DNA from: Gautieria morchelliformis
Taxonomy: Eukaryota; Basidiomycota; Agaricomycetes; Gomphales; Gomphaceae
Assembly (NCBI GenBank): GCA_015179125.1
Contig: WHVA01000005.1
Coordinates: 62,001-126,000 of the forward strand
Direction: 5' to 3'
DNA: 64,000 bases
Below are positions 23,391-35,597 of this stretch, piece after piece (positions within the stretch are counted from its first letter, which is position 1; each line of letters begins with the position of its first letter). A program made the position numbers and the translations under genes. The notes beneath the pieces are model-generated. The model ran no database searches, was not told the origin of the DNA, and saw only the letters and a program-made list of their open reading frames with translations.

Positions 23391-26300
23391 TCAGCCAAAC
23401 CTTTCCCTCTCAATCACACTTTTTTGTCTTAGGTCTCTGGACACGCGCCTGTTTTCGAGTGAGTATTGAAGGTATGGACGAACGGAAAAATGGACAAACC
23501 AGTAATACTCCACCACATCACTCTGACCAAGCTTTCGCAAAAAGTTTTCATCGTGAGTGATGACGATCAACTGGAAGTTGGCATGATTCTTGCGTTCGTT
23601 GATAATACTGGCGCGGGGAAGCGTGGTTAAGCTTGGTATAGAATGTTAAGGATCATGCCACGTACTCCACTAGACTTGCAGCAAGCGCATCGACGTTTTC
23701 AGTGTCAAGGGCGTTCGTTGGCTCATCCAACGCTAGGATTCCGCAGTTCTGACCAAACGAGTCCGAAAGTGCCAGGCGAATGATAATCGACGCCAACATC
23801 TTTTGCCCCGCAGAGCAGCGACCGCGCATGTCCATTTCAACCTGATCCTTCGTCATAACCACCTCAAGACAAATAAACGTGTGACCATCGATACGCAAAG
23901 ATATAAATGACAGACTCACTCGATAGTTGTAGGTGCGTTTGGATGCCCCACCCTCGTTGTCAGAACGGATCTTAATGCCGTCAATATCTTACACACAGGA
24001 GCTTAGATGAGCTTTCCATGTACAGAGTAGACGTTACCTGTGCCCTGATATGTTCTATTCCACAAGTGTCGCATTGTATCATTGACTTCTTCCATCTTAA
24101 GCGAGTGATACTTCATAATAGCACTAACACCATGTATATTAGGGAAAGCAGTCAACTTGGTTCTAGAAGTTTGCACGCACTTGTCCAGGGCCTTGGCATA
24201 TTTTTCGAGATCAGCATTTGCCATATCAGCCATCTAATGATATGGGTCATTGGGCGCTCACAGAACGTGACCATACAACGCACCTTGACTTTAACGAGCT
24301 GGTCAGTATATCGCTTGGTGATCCCCTTGTATTCGGTCTGATCATCTTTCAATGTTGCCATCTGCTTCTCCATGGAAGTGATTTCGCCTCCAAGAGCAGA
24401 ATACTACCGATGATACTTAGACAGAGAAGAACGCATTGAAACCAAAATGGCTCACAGCATTGAGTAACTTGGTCTCGTGTTCCTGTGCATCAGCCCACTT
24501 GGCTTCAAACTGACGTTTTGCTCGGCCAGCCTCCTCAAGATCGAGACCAGCAATGTTCTGATCTATTTCAGCGATTTCCTTCTTCACTTTCCGAAATCTA
24601 GCATTCTCGCGAAGATTGGCTTGCACAGCGTCACTGATATTGATCTCTTTTTCGATAGCCCGAGCCTCTTCTCGAAGTTTATCGATCGTCTTCTGGCCTG
24701 CACTAATCTGAGCTTCGGCATCCTCAACTTCTTGTGTGCAATCCCGCAGTTTCCTTGCGATACGCTGACGTTCATAGCTATGCGTGTGAGTGAGCGGTCT
24801 GGTTAGCACGTGCGATATTGAAATTCATACTCTAAAATCGTCTTGTTGATTTGGTCCATCCGGTCGACGCTTCTATTCAGTTCTTGCGAGCTAGATTGTG
24901 CCTCAGAAGTTCTCATACTGAGATCAGATTGGAATAATTGCTGTTCTTGTTTGAGGCTTTGAATAGGTGCATCGGCGGTCGCCAACTGACCATGGAGTTC
25001 CTGCGGTGATATAATCAAATGTAAACAAAACGAAGAAAAAGCTGCTGAGGAAGCAACCTTATCACGAGAATTCAAGTCTACGAGTTGTGTGCGAATGGAA
25101 GCAATCCTCGTTTCGATCGCATCCCTTTCTTTCACCTGATTCCGCAAGTCGCTCTCCTGCAGCTGCTGTCTATGTAGCTCTGATTCTATGACACGCTGAG
25201 AAGCTAGCGACCTGTCCCGTTCAACGGTCAGATTGTTCTTTTCGCGGTCGAGCGCATGACTGAAGATAATGTGAGTATGTTCAGGAGAAAAAAATACAAT
25301 ATGAAACAATAGGCCTACATTTCGCCGGAGAGTTTGTCAATCTCTTGCTGCACGTCATCGACGGTCCTGGCTGAGCCGGTAGCAATTAACTCGGCCTCTA
25401 ATGCAGTGATATCGTTCTCTAAACCCTGGATCTCCTTCTGTGTCTTCGTCACATTCATGGCATGTTGCTTGAGCGTAGAAAGCTCAGTTTGCTGGCGGCG
25501 AATCCGGGATAACTCCTCGGCAGCCTATTATTAGCAAGACGACATGAGTGAATCTTGAACAGGTGGCTCTAGCGTATCTCTGACCTTTTCTGCTGCTGCA
25601 CCTGCCTCTGGGACAAGAGCCTCCTGTTCTTTCTTCTCCCGCTCTAGCGCAGGTATCTCGTTTTGCTTCAAACGCTCTCGGGCCGACTCAACTGGAAGGA
25701 GAGCCTGCAACCGCGCGAGTTCGGCCTCCCACTCCGCAAGATCAACAGTTACGTCCTCGGCTTTCGCCTTGGAAAATTTTTGGATTTGGTCATTGAGCTT
25801 GGGAGGGCGGTTAGTATTCACGTGCATCTCCTTGGGAGATGGAGAATACGGACAAATTTCTCAAACACCTGCATCTCGCGATCCGACAAATGTCGGTTAC
25901 AGACCGTACATAACTTCTTGGTCTTGCCCTGTTTCAGTAACGACTCGTAAACCTTACTGGATCCTGTAAACACCGAGGCTTCACTATGATTACCTAGTTA
26001 GCACCGCGGAAGATGAAACTCAGAGACGGCTGACTTACTCCCGACGATCTTCAACCTCGCTAAGGGCATCCTTGACAGCATCAGCAACTGAATCGTGGTT
26101 TTGAACCTCTGCTTTCAACTTTTTCTCCACCGCTAATGACCCATGGTTAAGGTTAGTTTAATCCTGCTAGAACAGACAAGCATCCACCTTTCAATTCATC
26201 TTGCTTGATCCTAAGTTGATTCTGAATATTTGAGACTGTGGTCTCGATCGTCTGGAGATGTCTATTGGCGGAGCTATGCTTTTCCTCGGCTTCTTTGCAT

Positions 26301-28494
26301 TCCCGATCTTTTTGGCTGTCAAAGCGTGAGCATGGCGCAAGACAAGTCGAGAAAGGTAAGTACGCAATAGCCTGTTCAACGTCGCGCTCTATTGTTTCCG
26401 GCTTGGGGTCGACGCCAACCAGCGCACGAAGCCTGGCATTATTCATCCGCAATCTGTGGCGAAACAAAGTGATTTAATGTCAAGGGTTCAATTCGACTAT
26501 AAAACGCACATGTTCTTAACTTCTTGAGATTTGGTACTGATCTCACTACGTTTGAGGTCTAGTCTGGCGCGACTATTAGCCTGCAGATTGAGGCTTCTGA
26601 ATTCCCCATTCAGTGTGTCCTTGTGGTCCTGCAGCGCTCGACTCTGCTTGGCTTTGTCCTCTAGCTTAGACGTGTAGTCAGATGCAATAAAATCATCTTG
26701 AAATTTCTTAAGCCGGTTCTTCTTATCCTCCATGTCGGCAGCAAGATGATGGAGTGTATTCGTGAGACCCTGCGCGGCATCGAATTTTGTCTCGTTCTCA
26801 GTCAGGCTTGCTTGTAGGTCTACCTAAGAAAACATAAGCAAACCCTTCGGATTCTATATGACCACGGACTTACAACTTGACTCCGGATGCTTTCTTTCTG
26901 CATTCGAATGCGACTGTATTCTACTTGTAAATCATGTAGTTTCCGTTGAAAGTCATCGTTCTTCGAACTTCCCTCCTCTTGTAGTGTCTTCGTGTCCTGA
27001 TTTTGCTTCTTCTGAAGATCAGTCAGACGGTTATAGAACTCGGCGACTTCTGCAGGACGCAATGGGGTATGTTCGTAACCTTTGAAGCCATACTTGACAC
27101 CTATACTTCGTATTAATGCCTCTCGTTCTTTAACCGTGTCTTGATGTCTCTGTCATGGTTTAATGAGACATGAATAACTATATCCGTGATGGTGACAAAC
27201 CTTCTCTTCAGATTTGAGTCGTGCCTGATCACTCAACAATTCGATGTGCTTGGACCGGAGATCCTGCACGGTCTCTTCCTCCTCACGGAATTCACTTTGC
27301 TTCTGGCGTAGCTTTTGGCTATATGCTGCGATGTGACTGTCAAAATTCTTGAGTCGTGAGCTGAGTTCCTCGTCCGTGTCTGCAATAATTATTTATCAAC
27401 CCCAAGGTGCACCACGGTATCAATATCCACACACCCTGGACTTCTTTGAGTTCACCCTTCATTTCTTCCTGCTCTTCCAATAAGTGTTTCCGTCTGTTGG
27501 TCAGCTGTTCCTGCATCATATAAATTTCGCGGAAGTGTGTGGCCTGATCGTTAAATTTGCGATTTGCCACACAGACGTTGTCGTACTCCTTCTTGGTCTC
27601 TTCATACTCAGCCTGCTTGGCCGTGATAGACGAGTTCATTTCGGTGATACGTTTTAGAAGTTTATCAGCATGGGCCTTTTCCTTCGACAAGGACTCCAGC
27701 CGTTCCTTTTCGGCTTTCTGATCCGCTACGCGTTCCTTACGGAGTGACTTGATAGAGTCAAGAGCTTTTGTGTACCTGGGTAATAAGTAATATAACGACC
27801 GATGCGAGATCAAATTGACAGAAACACACCGCGTAGCCTCAAAGATGTCATCGAACTTCTTTTTGAGCACCGAAGCTTCCGCAAGCGGCCAGTAAGAATC
27901 CTCTTGATGACAAAAGATGACGTTCTCAAGCACTGATTTGGAGACGCCAAGAAGGTGTGGCATTTCCATGTCCATCTCTGCACACTTTGTGGATATTGTT
28001 CCTCTCTACGGTCTGCGCTCGACAAACCAACTTGAATCCCACAGTGCCACTGACGTACCTTGCCAGTCTTTTCAGCGTCCGCTGTGCTTAGGATACCCTC
28101 GAGGGTCTTCATCGTCAACCCGTTCTTCTTCTTTGTGACAGACAGATTGCGCACAGCGAGCATGCGATTGCCATTTGCAGCGTGAAATCGGAGCTTCACT
28201 TGAGCCTTCACTTCTTTCTCGTTGGCTATGTTGGGATCGTGAACAAAAGCACCGCCCCTTGTATTGGGAGGTTGGTCGCCGGTCGTGGCGTATTTAAGAC
28301 ATTCGATGATCGTCTGAGAATGAGGGCCATCTTCATTGACGAAGATGTTGGGACATAGGTGCTAAACTCACGGTCTTTCCACTGCCGTTGTGGCCAACGA
28401 TAACGGTGACAGGATTAAAAAATTCAATGACGGATATGTTCTTATCGTCGAAAGATCTGATCCCTCTAATGGCTAGCTTGTTCAAACTGGCCAT
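23391..28494 (-). CDS. RAD50: DNA double-strand break repair ATPase RAD50
   Basis: Rad50 is the SMC-like ATPase of the Mre11-Rad50-Nbs1 complex, tethering and processing broken DNA ends. About twenty short introns split the gene. From ATG at 28494 ([15 protein letters not shown]), the Walker A motif is VGHNGSGKT, split from [13 protein letters not shown] by an intron. The Q-loop is [13 protein letters not shown]. Long heptad-rich coiled coils fill about 27.7-24.2 kb. They are interrupted near 25.9 kb by the zinc hook ([17 protein letters not shown], the CxxC that dimerises through zinc). The C-terminal ATPase half has [20 protein letters not shown] (signature), [13 protein letters not shown] (Walker B and D-loop) and [13 protein letters not shown] (H-loop). 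The last intron joins VVEYYW to RVSRD and [14 protein letters not shown]. All motifs are intact. Confidence 0.96.
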
Positions 28495-29488
28495 CGTGGA
28501 AAATGAGGAAAGAAACACTGCACGGGCAAACTAACGCGTCACGTCGCGTACTAATGAAACATGTAGGGCCCTATGGGCGCGTACGACGGTTACATAACAC
28601 TGATGAAACAAAGTCCGACCGGTGGCAGTGTTACTGTCACTAAAGCTTGCTTTTACTGACTACACAGTACTACCAAGCCCAATGTCATAGTGAGTCACTG
28701 ATAGTTATAACCGGCCGAGTGTCAGGGGATTCAGAATGTAACTATTGTACGAAGTTCTTCCATGAAAGTATGGTTTCAAAGTCGAGCCATGATTCATGAA
28801 AGCAAGCCGCAGTACCGATTTCCACGACCCGAACATCACGCCTCTGAGTACTGATCGCGGAGCCGTAGAGGCAGCAACATCTTGTGACGCAAGAACAAAA
28901 AGTCAGGCTACTCAAGCCTCTTCGCAGCTTCGCGCATGAACAACTCTGACTTCTATCCTGTCCACGAACATATTTTCTTTCGAGGATATCTTGTAGTCCC
29001 ATCGGTGAGTTAGTGAGTGGTTAGCCGACAAAGGTACTCTTACATCACTCTTCGACGAGGTACCAACCTGCAGGACCTTGTACAAGGAACGCGCGAGCAT
29101 TTAAATACGGATCATGGAAGTTTTGATGCGCGTGCAGGGGGTCACTTGGGCAGTACCTAGTACTTCGTAGTGTCTGATGCACCCGTCATGTGCTTACGCC
29201 ATGTTCTTTATTGATGCCAGCATCGGAAACTGAATCGCCCTTCTAGCCCAGGTCGATATCAGACGGTAATGAAAATAACCAAGCCTGTCATCACGTCTAT
29301 TCACCATTAACTCAGATGATGTGGTTGGGAACCTGAAGGCCCTGGTGCTCATGTCCACTGCCATTCCATTTGCATGCGCTTTCCCTGTCGGTCTGGAACC
29401 TCTGGCGGCACCCCTGGCGGCCCAGTGGTGTATAAAATACGGACACTATGAGAGCTGCTAAATTTCAAAGTCAATCAATCTTGTTCGA
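28495..29488. other. Intergenic region; TATA box of the secreted-protein gene
   Basis: No gene recognised between the divergent starts. A clear TATA box, TATAAAA, is at 29431-29437, about 50 bp before the ATG at 29489. Confidence 0.45.
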
Positions 29489-30265
29489 TGCCTTCCTACA
29501 TGAAATCACTCACTCTTGCAGCTATGGTGGCAGTCGCTGTCGCTGTCACTGTCCCCAGCGTCGGTGAGTATATTGGCACGTCCTGTTAATACTTGCACTT
29601 AGGGTCTGTGTACCCTAGATCACGCCCGATGCTCTGGAGCTCAGCTTGTCAGCAGCACGACGCTCCACGCTGGTGGCCACGATGTCCTTTTCACAACTCA
29701 TTCATGCCGTCCTACCGCTGCAGAACGAAGGTAGACGACCTCCACCGCCTTTTCCAACGTCTGTGGCTCAAATTGTGACGTTGCTATCACTTTCGCCATC
29801 TTTACTCGTTACTCACATGTACCATGCATCCATCACCTACATCAGGTACTACTAGCTGTAACTCCAGGACAGGCATCCTCCCACCCATTAGCCAGGACTG
29901 CCAGACCATCGAGAATGCGGTCGTGATTCTTCAATCAACGATGCCCAAACCTCAAGACGCTCACTTTCGGTACCTGCAGCTACTTTTTCGAGAATATTGG
30001 TCCCATCCAACTCCAGTCCTGCTGGTCCGACCTGGTACGAGCAGTGTTTATTCCCTAAATCTCCGCATCTTAGTAATGACGTGATGTACATTTAGAGTCC
30101 TTTAGGTCATGCCGCGGGAGCAGCTTGCTTCCCTCCTGTTCAGCCTTTCTTCCCCGAAGGCTTGTGCACAGCTTACGATGGCACCTGGGCCGTTGGGTAT
30201 GTATACTCCTATTGGTTTAAATCATGAGTATTGATTACTCCTGTCTGCAGCGCTACCCACTCTTA
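29489..30265 (+). CDS. Small secreted protein of unknown function, possibly frameshifted
   Basis: A signal peptide is evident: MPSYMKSLTLAAMVAVAVAV, cleaved near VPSV. Further exons read DHARCSGAQLVSST, then TSCNSRTGILPPISQDCQTIENAVVIL, then LKTLTFGTCSYFFENIGPI with QLQSCWSDL, then GHAAGAACFPPVQPFFPEGL with CTAYDGTWAVGATHS-stop, with four or so introns. Many Cys residues suggest an extracellular disulfide-bonded protein. Between QTIENAVVILQ (about 29940) and LKTLTFGTC the frame changes without room for an intron, so this copy may be broken or my splice choice wrong. I recall similar secreted proteins in other agaricomycetes, but not their function. The strong TATA box fits a regulated gene. 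Confidence 0.6.
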
Positions 30266-30992
30266 AAGCCCTGTTCAAGTTTGCACCACCACACCACATC
30301 AGCTGCTGAGCAAATCGCATATATGATGTTTTTTATGATAGCTACACGCTGTCGAGTCAGATATTTCCATCGACTTAATAGAATTATTTAAGTTGTGTGC
30401 ATGCCATTCATCCCACTGGTCAGGGAGAGCTGGGTTATATATAACCCAAGTGATCGAGAGGAATCTAAACACGGCGAGATTGCCTGTCCTTTACATTATG
30501 GGGTCTCCAATCATTTGATTCTCTATCTAGACCTAATTCATATTTGTTTTTTTTTGGAATCCTTAAGGTCAATTGCGTCCAGAGGGATCCGAGAGAGAAT
30601 GTTTCTCGCAAAGCAAATTTTGAATTTTGAACAGTTACCTATGGAGTTTTGTTAGGGCGAAATTTCTCTTCTCACGCGAGGAGGTGGTGGGGGTGGCACT
30701 TTGCTTAATACTATCTGACCATCCAGTCATCAGGGCACTGCCCCAACCCCGACTCCTCCTGAGTAGCATGACCATCTCTTATACCGTGGAGTGCCTTACC
30801 GGGAGTTCCAACTGATTCGACTGGGACCCGAGGGTACATAGGCACATGCGGGACTCACCGGACTACTAGATTCTGAAGGAAACTCGGCGAGCACTGATGT
30901 AGTAGGGGCGATTTTGAGTGGAAAATACAGCATTACTTATCTTCACATCGAGTACGGCGCGGGATGCCCCTCGTCGTTCAGGTCATCCATCT
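30266..30992. other. Intergenic region
   Basis: No gene recognised between the convergent secreted-protein and IleRS genes; AT-rich with short frames only. Confidence 0.4.
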
Positions 30993-33900
30993 CTATTGCA
31001 AAACTTGAGTGCATCTCTCACACAAGGCTGCTTCTTCTCTACGGGAGTAATTCCAGCAACGAGGACATTTGTGTGCAGACGAGGGCCGTACGCGAATATT
31101 GATCAAATCATCACAACCTATATGGCAGTGAGATTGACCAAGCGGCATATCTCAAGAACTAGAGTTACCTTGAAGCTCCATGGTCACCGAGCGCGACCAC
31201 TCTGGGGCGTCAACTCCCAAACTGCCTTCGTCAAGAATCGACACTTCTGAGACAATGAACAAAGTCTTAAGAAAAGATTCTGATAGATTGCGTCAAGTTA
31301 AAGAAAAAGTCGGAACAATTGGAGTATTTTACCATGCTCCCGGAGGAGTTCGAGAAGCCTGGGCTCAGTATCGTTGATGGTGACCAAATCTGTAGGAATA
31401 ACTACATCTACACCAGCTTCCAAAGAGCTCCTAATAAGTCTGAAAGAAACCATCAGTTGGTTTTGCAAACGCCAGACAAGATATCCATACTTGTCGTTGC
31501 GCGCTTGTTCTAAGAGGACCATCACGGTCCCCCTGACAGCTATAAGGTCTTTCATGTCTCGTTCGGTCTTAGAGTCATTCCATTCTTCTCCCTATGTAGT
31601 CATTAATGAAAGTATAAAAGCAACTTCTAAATGCGTACCACTGATTTCCATCCTTCGACGAACACTGATGGAAGCTTTTGTCCAGAAGAACCGGTAAGTC
31701 CACGGGAGGCGTCGTGAATTTCTTCAGCGAGATGAGGTAAAATAGGTGCCATGACCATTTTCATCGTATGGAGAACCTGGTATCTGTGAGGACGACGACG
31801 TGTGAAAAGGAGGCAGCGAAGAAACCTCGTTCATGACCCATATAACACTTTTCCGTTGCGGAGACTCAGCAGAGTCAGCGTATAGAGTATCCTTAGTGAT
31901 GTCTAAATAAAACGAAGATAGTGTAACCTTTGCAAAACGATCAAGGGCAGTAACCACTACCAGACAATTCATCGTCAGATAAGAATGAATACCAGAAAAA
32001 GAGCCAACCTTGGGGAAACCGATAGCTCGCGTATGCATCCTTCGCTGTCTTCTCCAGCTGGTAGAGCTCAAACATCATATACCGGTCGGTCTTGATATGA
32101 TACAAGACATTTTTGTAGGGTCACATTGGTTCAGGGTAGACAAATGCACTCACGAGACTCATCTCGCCGATTTGCGGCGTCAAGCTGAAATCACCAGATT
32201 CGGGGATGTTTCCCAGCATAAAGCGTGCCGAATTTCTGAGTTTCCTGAGGGACTCTACGGTTTTCTGAATCACGACAGATCCAATCAAACTGTCACGTCC
32301 ATAATCCACTGTCGCTGCCCAGAGACGCAAAGCATCCGCCCCATGCGCTGGCTCTGTTTTCACATTCTAGAAGTGGACACATCATGTCATGGGGTCACCG
32401 AGATCTGTACAGCTTCACGTACTTTTCCTCCTTCGACAATGGTCATTGGACTCATTACATTTCCAAGCGACTTGCTCATCTTTTTGCCCTTCTGATCAAG
32501 AACAAACCCGTGGGTGATAATTGTTCCATATGGGCGAATTGGTTTTTCGGAAGCACCGACGCCATGCGCTTTACTTGAGAAACCGACGGCGGTTAGTAGC
32601 AGCGATTGGAACCAACCCCTATGCTGGTCAGATCCTTCTAAACAGACATCTGCGATTGTCGTCGTTGTGGTTCCTTGGTCCTCAGATCTGCGAGGAAGCG
32701 AACTGACTAGACCTGTCCAAGATGTCCCACTGTCAAACCAAACATCCATTGTATCCCCTCCTTTGATCCAGGACACTTGTCCATGCTCCTCTTTCAATTT
32801 GGGGCTTACAAAGTCGTCAACTGGGCCATTCCACCAGTGATCGACTCCTTGACGCCCCAAAACCTGCACGATATGTTCAAGAGAGTCTGAGGTCATTACC
32901 GCCTCACCGGTCGCATCATTGTACAGGGCAGGAATTGGGACACCCCAAGGGCGTTGACGGGATATACACCACTCTGAACGATCTTTGACAAATGCTTCAA
33001 GACGTTTTCGAGCTGGGATGGTGTGAGACTTGAAAGTACCACGTGCATAGTGACCCACTGGTATTGGGGAAAAATTGGACAGTTTCCAGCATTTCCAGAG
33101 CGATAGTCTTGATATGACTCAGATCTGCAAACCATTGCGAGGTGGCACTGCACACGCCCATTCGCATCACCAAACCGACTACCGAAACAAGGATTAAGAA
33201 CTCACGTCACAATGACAGGGGTATTTGTCTTCCAGTCATAAGGATATCGGTGGGTTATATTCTCCTCTTTGACGAGTCTCCCTGACTCTTTCAAAATTTC
33301 TATAACTTCGGTGTTACCGTCTGTCAACACTTCCTTGCCAGTCAACCGTGCTCCCAAGTTCTCAGGTAGCCAACTTGCATTTTTAATGGCCTCTGCGAGG
33401 AAAGTACCGTCTGGGCCAACAAGACATCGCAGCTCCTCGCTTACGCCACTCGTCTTTGTGTTGTTTCCGGAAAGAAGATTTTGGTTAAGGAAGACATGGT
33501 AGTCCTCACTTCCATGCGCTGGGGCACAGTGTACCAGGCCTGTCCCGGACATAGATGTGACATGCGGGGCATGTATCACAGGAAGTGACTTGAATGGACT
33601 ACCTAATTTTTGGAAGGGAGAAGTGTACCGGGAGCCTAGCAGGTCAGCGCCTTGCAAGACTTGTCAGATTGATAAACCTCGAAGGCACAAAATGATTTTG
33701 ACCAACCGATAAGATTGTGCAGGATACTGGTATCGCCCAGAACACTCTGCAATAAAGGCAGGCGGTCACGACCAACAACGAAAAGTTCCCCGTCGTCCTT
33801 CCGTTTCACAATTAAATATTCTAGGTCCGAGTGAACGGCAATGCCCTGAAGACTGGATGGTCATTACATGGCATAACTTACATAGCCGTTGACGTTCACC

Positions 33901-35109
33901 ATGTTTGTGGGCAGAGTCCAAGGCGTTGTTGTCCATACCAATAAGTTGACTTTGAGATCAGGGCTATGCGGGGTATTAAAAAAAGAAATCCTTTAAATAT
34001 TAGACGACTTCCCGAAAATGGTCACGCATGCCATCCAACTTGCACTCGTAGGTAACATACACAGAACGTGAAATATGGTTGTCTGCATAGACGAGTTCGG
34101 CCTCTGCGAGTGCAGAATGCGACGATGGAGAATAATATACTGGGCGATAGTGGCGATATATCAAACCTATCGCGAAAACAAACGTTAGCAATTGACAAAA
34201 TACTCCTGCGATATGATCAAGAAGATACCTCTTTCGACAAGACCTTTAAAAACTCGGAGTTGACGTATCTCATAGTCATGATCTGCATAAATAAACGGTT
34301 ATATTGGCCTGCTCCGTACGGCCGCTTCCGTGTACTGACCCATAGTACGATACGATCCAGCGTCACTGGTCCAATCGGCCATAATACCCAGCTTTCGAAA
34401 TTCAGTTTTTTGAACAGACATTTCACGATTAGCAGTCTGGCGTGCTAATGTGCGGATTTGTGTTGCTGGTAGAGAACGATGGTTGGCCTGCATAGAAGGA
34501 ACAGGTCGTCTTGGTCAATACTATGAGACATCGGAGATTATTACTGTTCAATCACATTGAGCTCTTTGAGTGCTTTGTTCTCAATAGGTAAACCATGACA
34601 GTCCCATCCCGGACTATAGCTATACGGCGGTGAGAGGAAAGCATGTAAGTAGATCAAACAAGCATCTTACTGAACTCGACGGCCAACCAAGACATGAAAT
34701 CGATTGATGATATCCTTCAATATTTTATTCAGAGCATGCCCTTCATTAGCGTTAGAACCACTGTCTTACATACGCACGCCATGGCCATCACGTACCCATA
34801 TGCAGGCTGCCATTGGCATACGGTGGACCATCATGCAAAACAAAAAGCGGACCCTTTAAATTCTTCCACTAGGATAGAAGAATGTAAGAGGTATATACTC
34901 GCGCAGAGATAACGATAGACTACCTGCCACTTGTACAGCTCTTCTGATGTCCGTTCACGAAAAGCAGCCTCACGGATGGACGGGTCTGCGCGAATGGGGA
35001 ATGATGTCTTGGGTAGGAGAAGGGTTGCGGCGTAGGCTTTATCAGGGTGGGTCGAAGTCGATAATTGACGTAGGGACACACTCGTCTCTAGCCGTTGTGA
35101 GATCCGCAT
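30993..35109 (-). CDS. ISM1: Mitochondrial isoleucyl-tRNA synthetase
   Basis: Charges mitochondrial tRNA-Ile with isoleucine. The ATG at 35109 (MRISQRL) starts a basic, Ser/Thr-rich leader suited to mitochondrial import; a longer frame begins with TTG and is not used. Class I motifs follow: [20 protein letters not shown] (HIGH box, split by an intron after HMG), [11 protein letters not shown], editing-domain sequence at about 33.2-34.2 kb, [14 protein letters not shown], and the KMSKS loop ([11 protein letters not shown], about 32.46 kb). The anticodon-binding part includes LLEQARNDK. The C-terminal zinc motif is HKCPRCW followed by CERC, then VLQ-stop. There are more than ten introns. Motif content and order match the bacterial-type enzyme used in mitochondria. 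Confidence 0.93.
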
Positions 35110-35165
35110 CCTAGCCAGCGCCAATACCTAAGTACCTATTTGAAGCGCTCAGTAGCAAGTACGAA

Positions 35166-35451
35166 TAGGGTTTCTCGCTGCGATTTCGTGGTTTTTTCAG
35201 AGGTTTTTTCGTCAGCTTTTTCGTCGCCGCTTTCAAAAAAAAAAGGAGCTTGCGAATGTGTGGAAAGTGCCAGAAACGGGTTGCAGTGAAAACAGTTATA
35301 TTGATTATATAATCTACGTAAGGTAAAACTCATGAAAAATGCGATCACAAACGCGACGAAAGGGTCTCACGTTTATCTGGTGCTTCCGAAACGCCTCAAA
35401 AGTGTCGTGGATATATATATAGCCACGAATACACAAGCGTGAAACACCCTA
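35166..35451. mobile_element. MITE with inverted termini, copy 1
   Basis: A non-coding element of about 282 bp flanked by TA on both sides. The left end GGGTTTCTCGCTGCGATTTC and the right end, which reads inward as GGGTGTTTCACGCTTGTG, are imperfect inverted repeats. Internally GAGGTTTTTTCGTCAGC and TTTTCGTCGCCGCTTTC match the copy at 53766-54106 in reverse orientation. It sits between the IleRS start and the RecQ end. It has no transposase, so movement would need one supplied elsewhere; a TA target duplication fits Tc1/mariner-like or related enzymes. Confidence 0.85.
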
Positions 35452-35597
35452 TTAGTAATAGATTGGAGTCACTGTCGACCATCATGATGCATCCACGACT
35501 AGTGTCTTTCAGACGTGTTAAATTGTTGACACTAATGACTGAAACCGACTCCCCCAGAGCTAGAGTGTTAGGCTATGCATACAAGCTATTGTGATAT

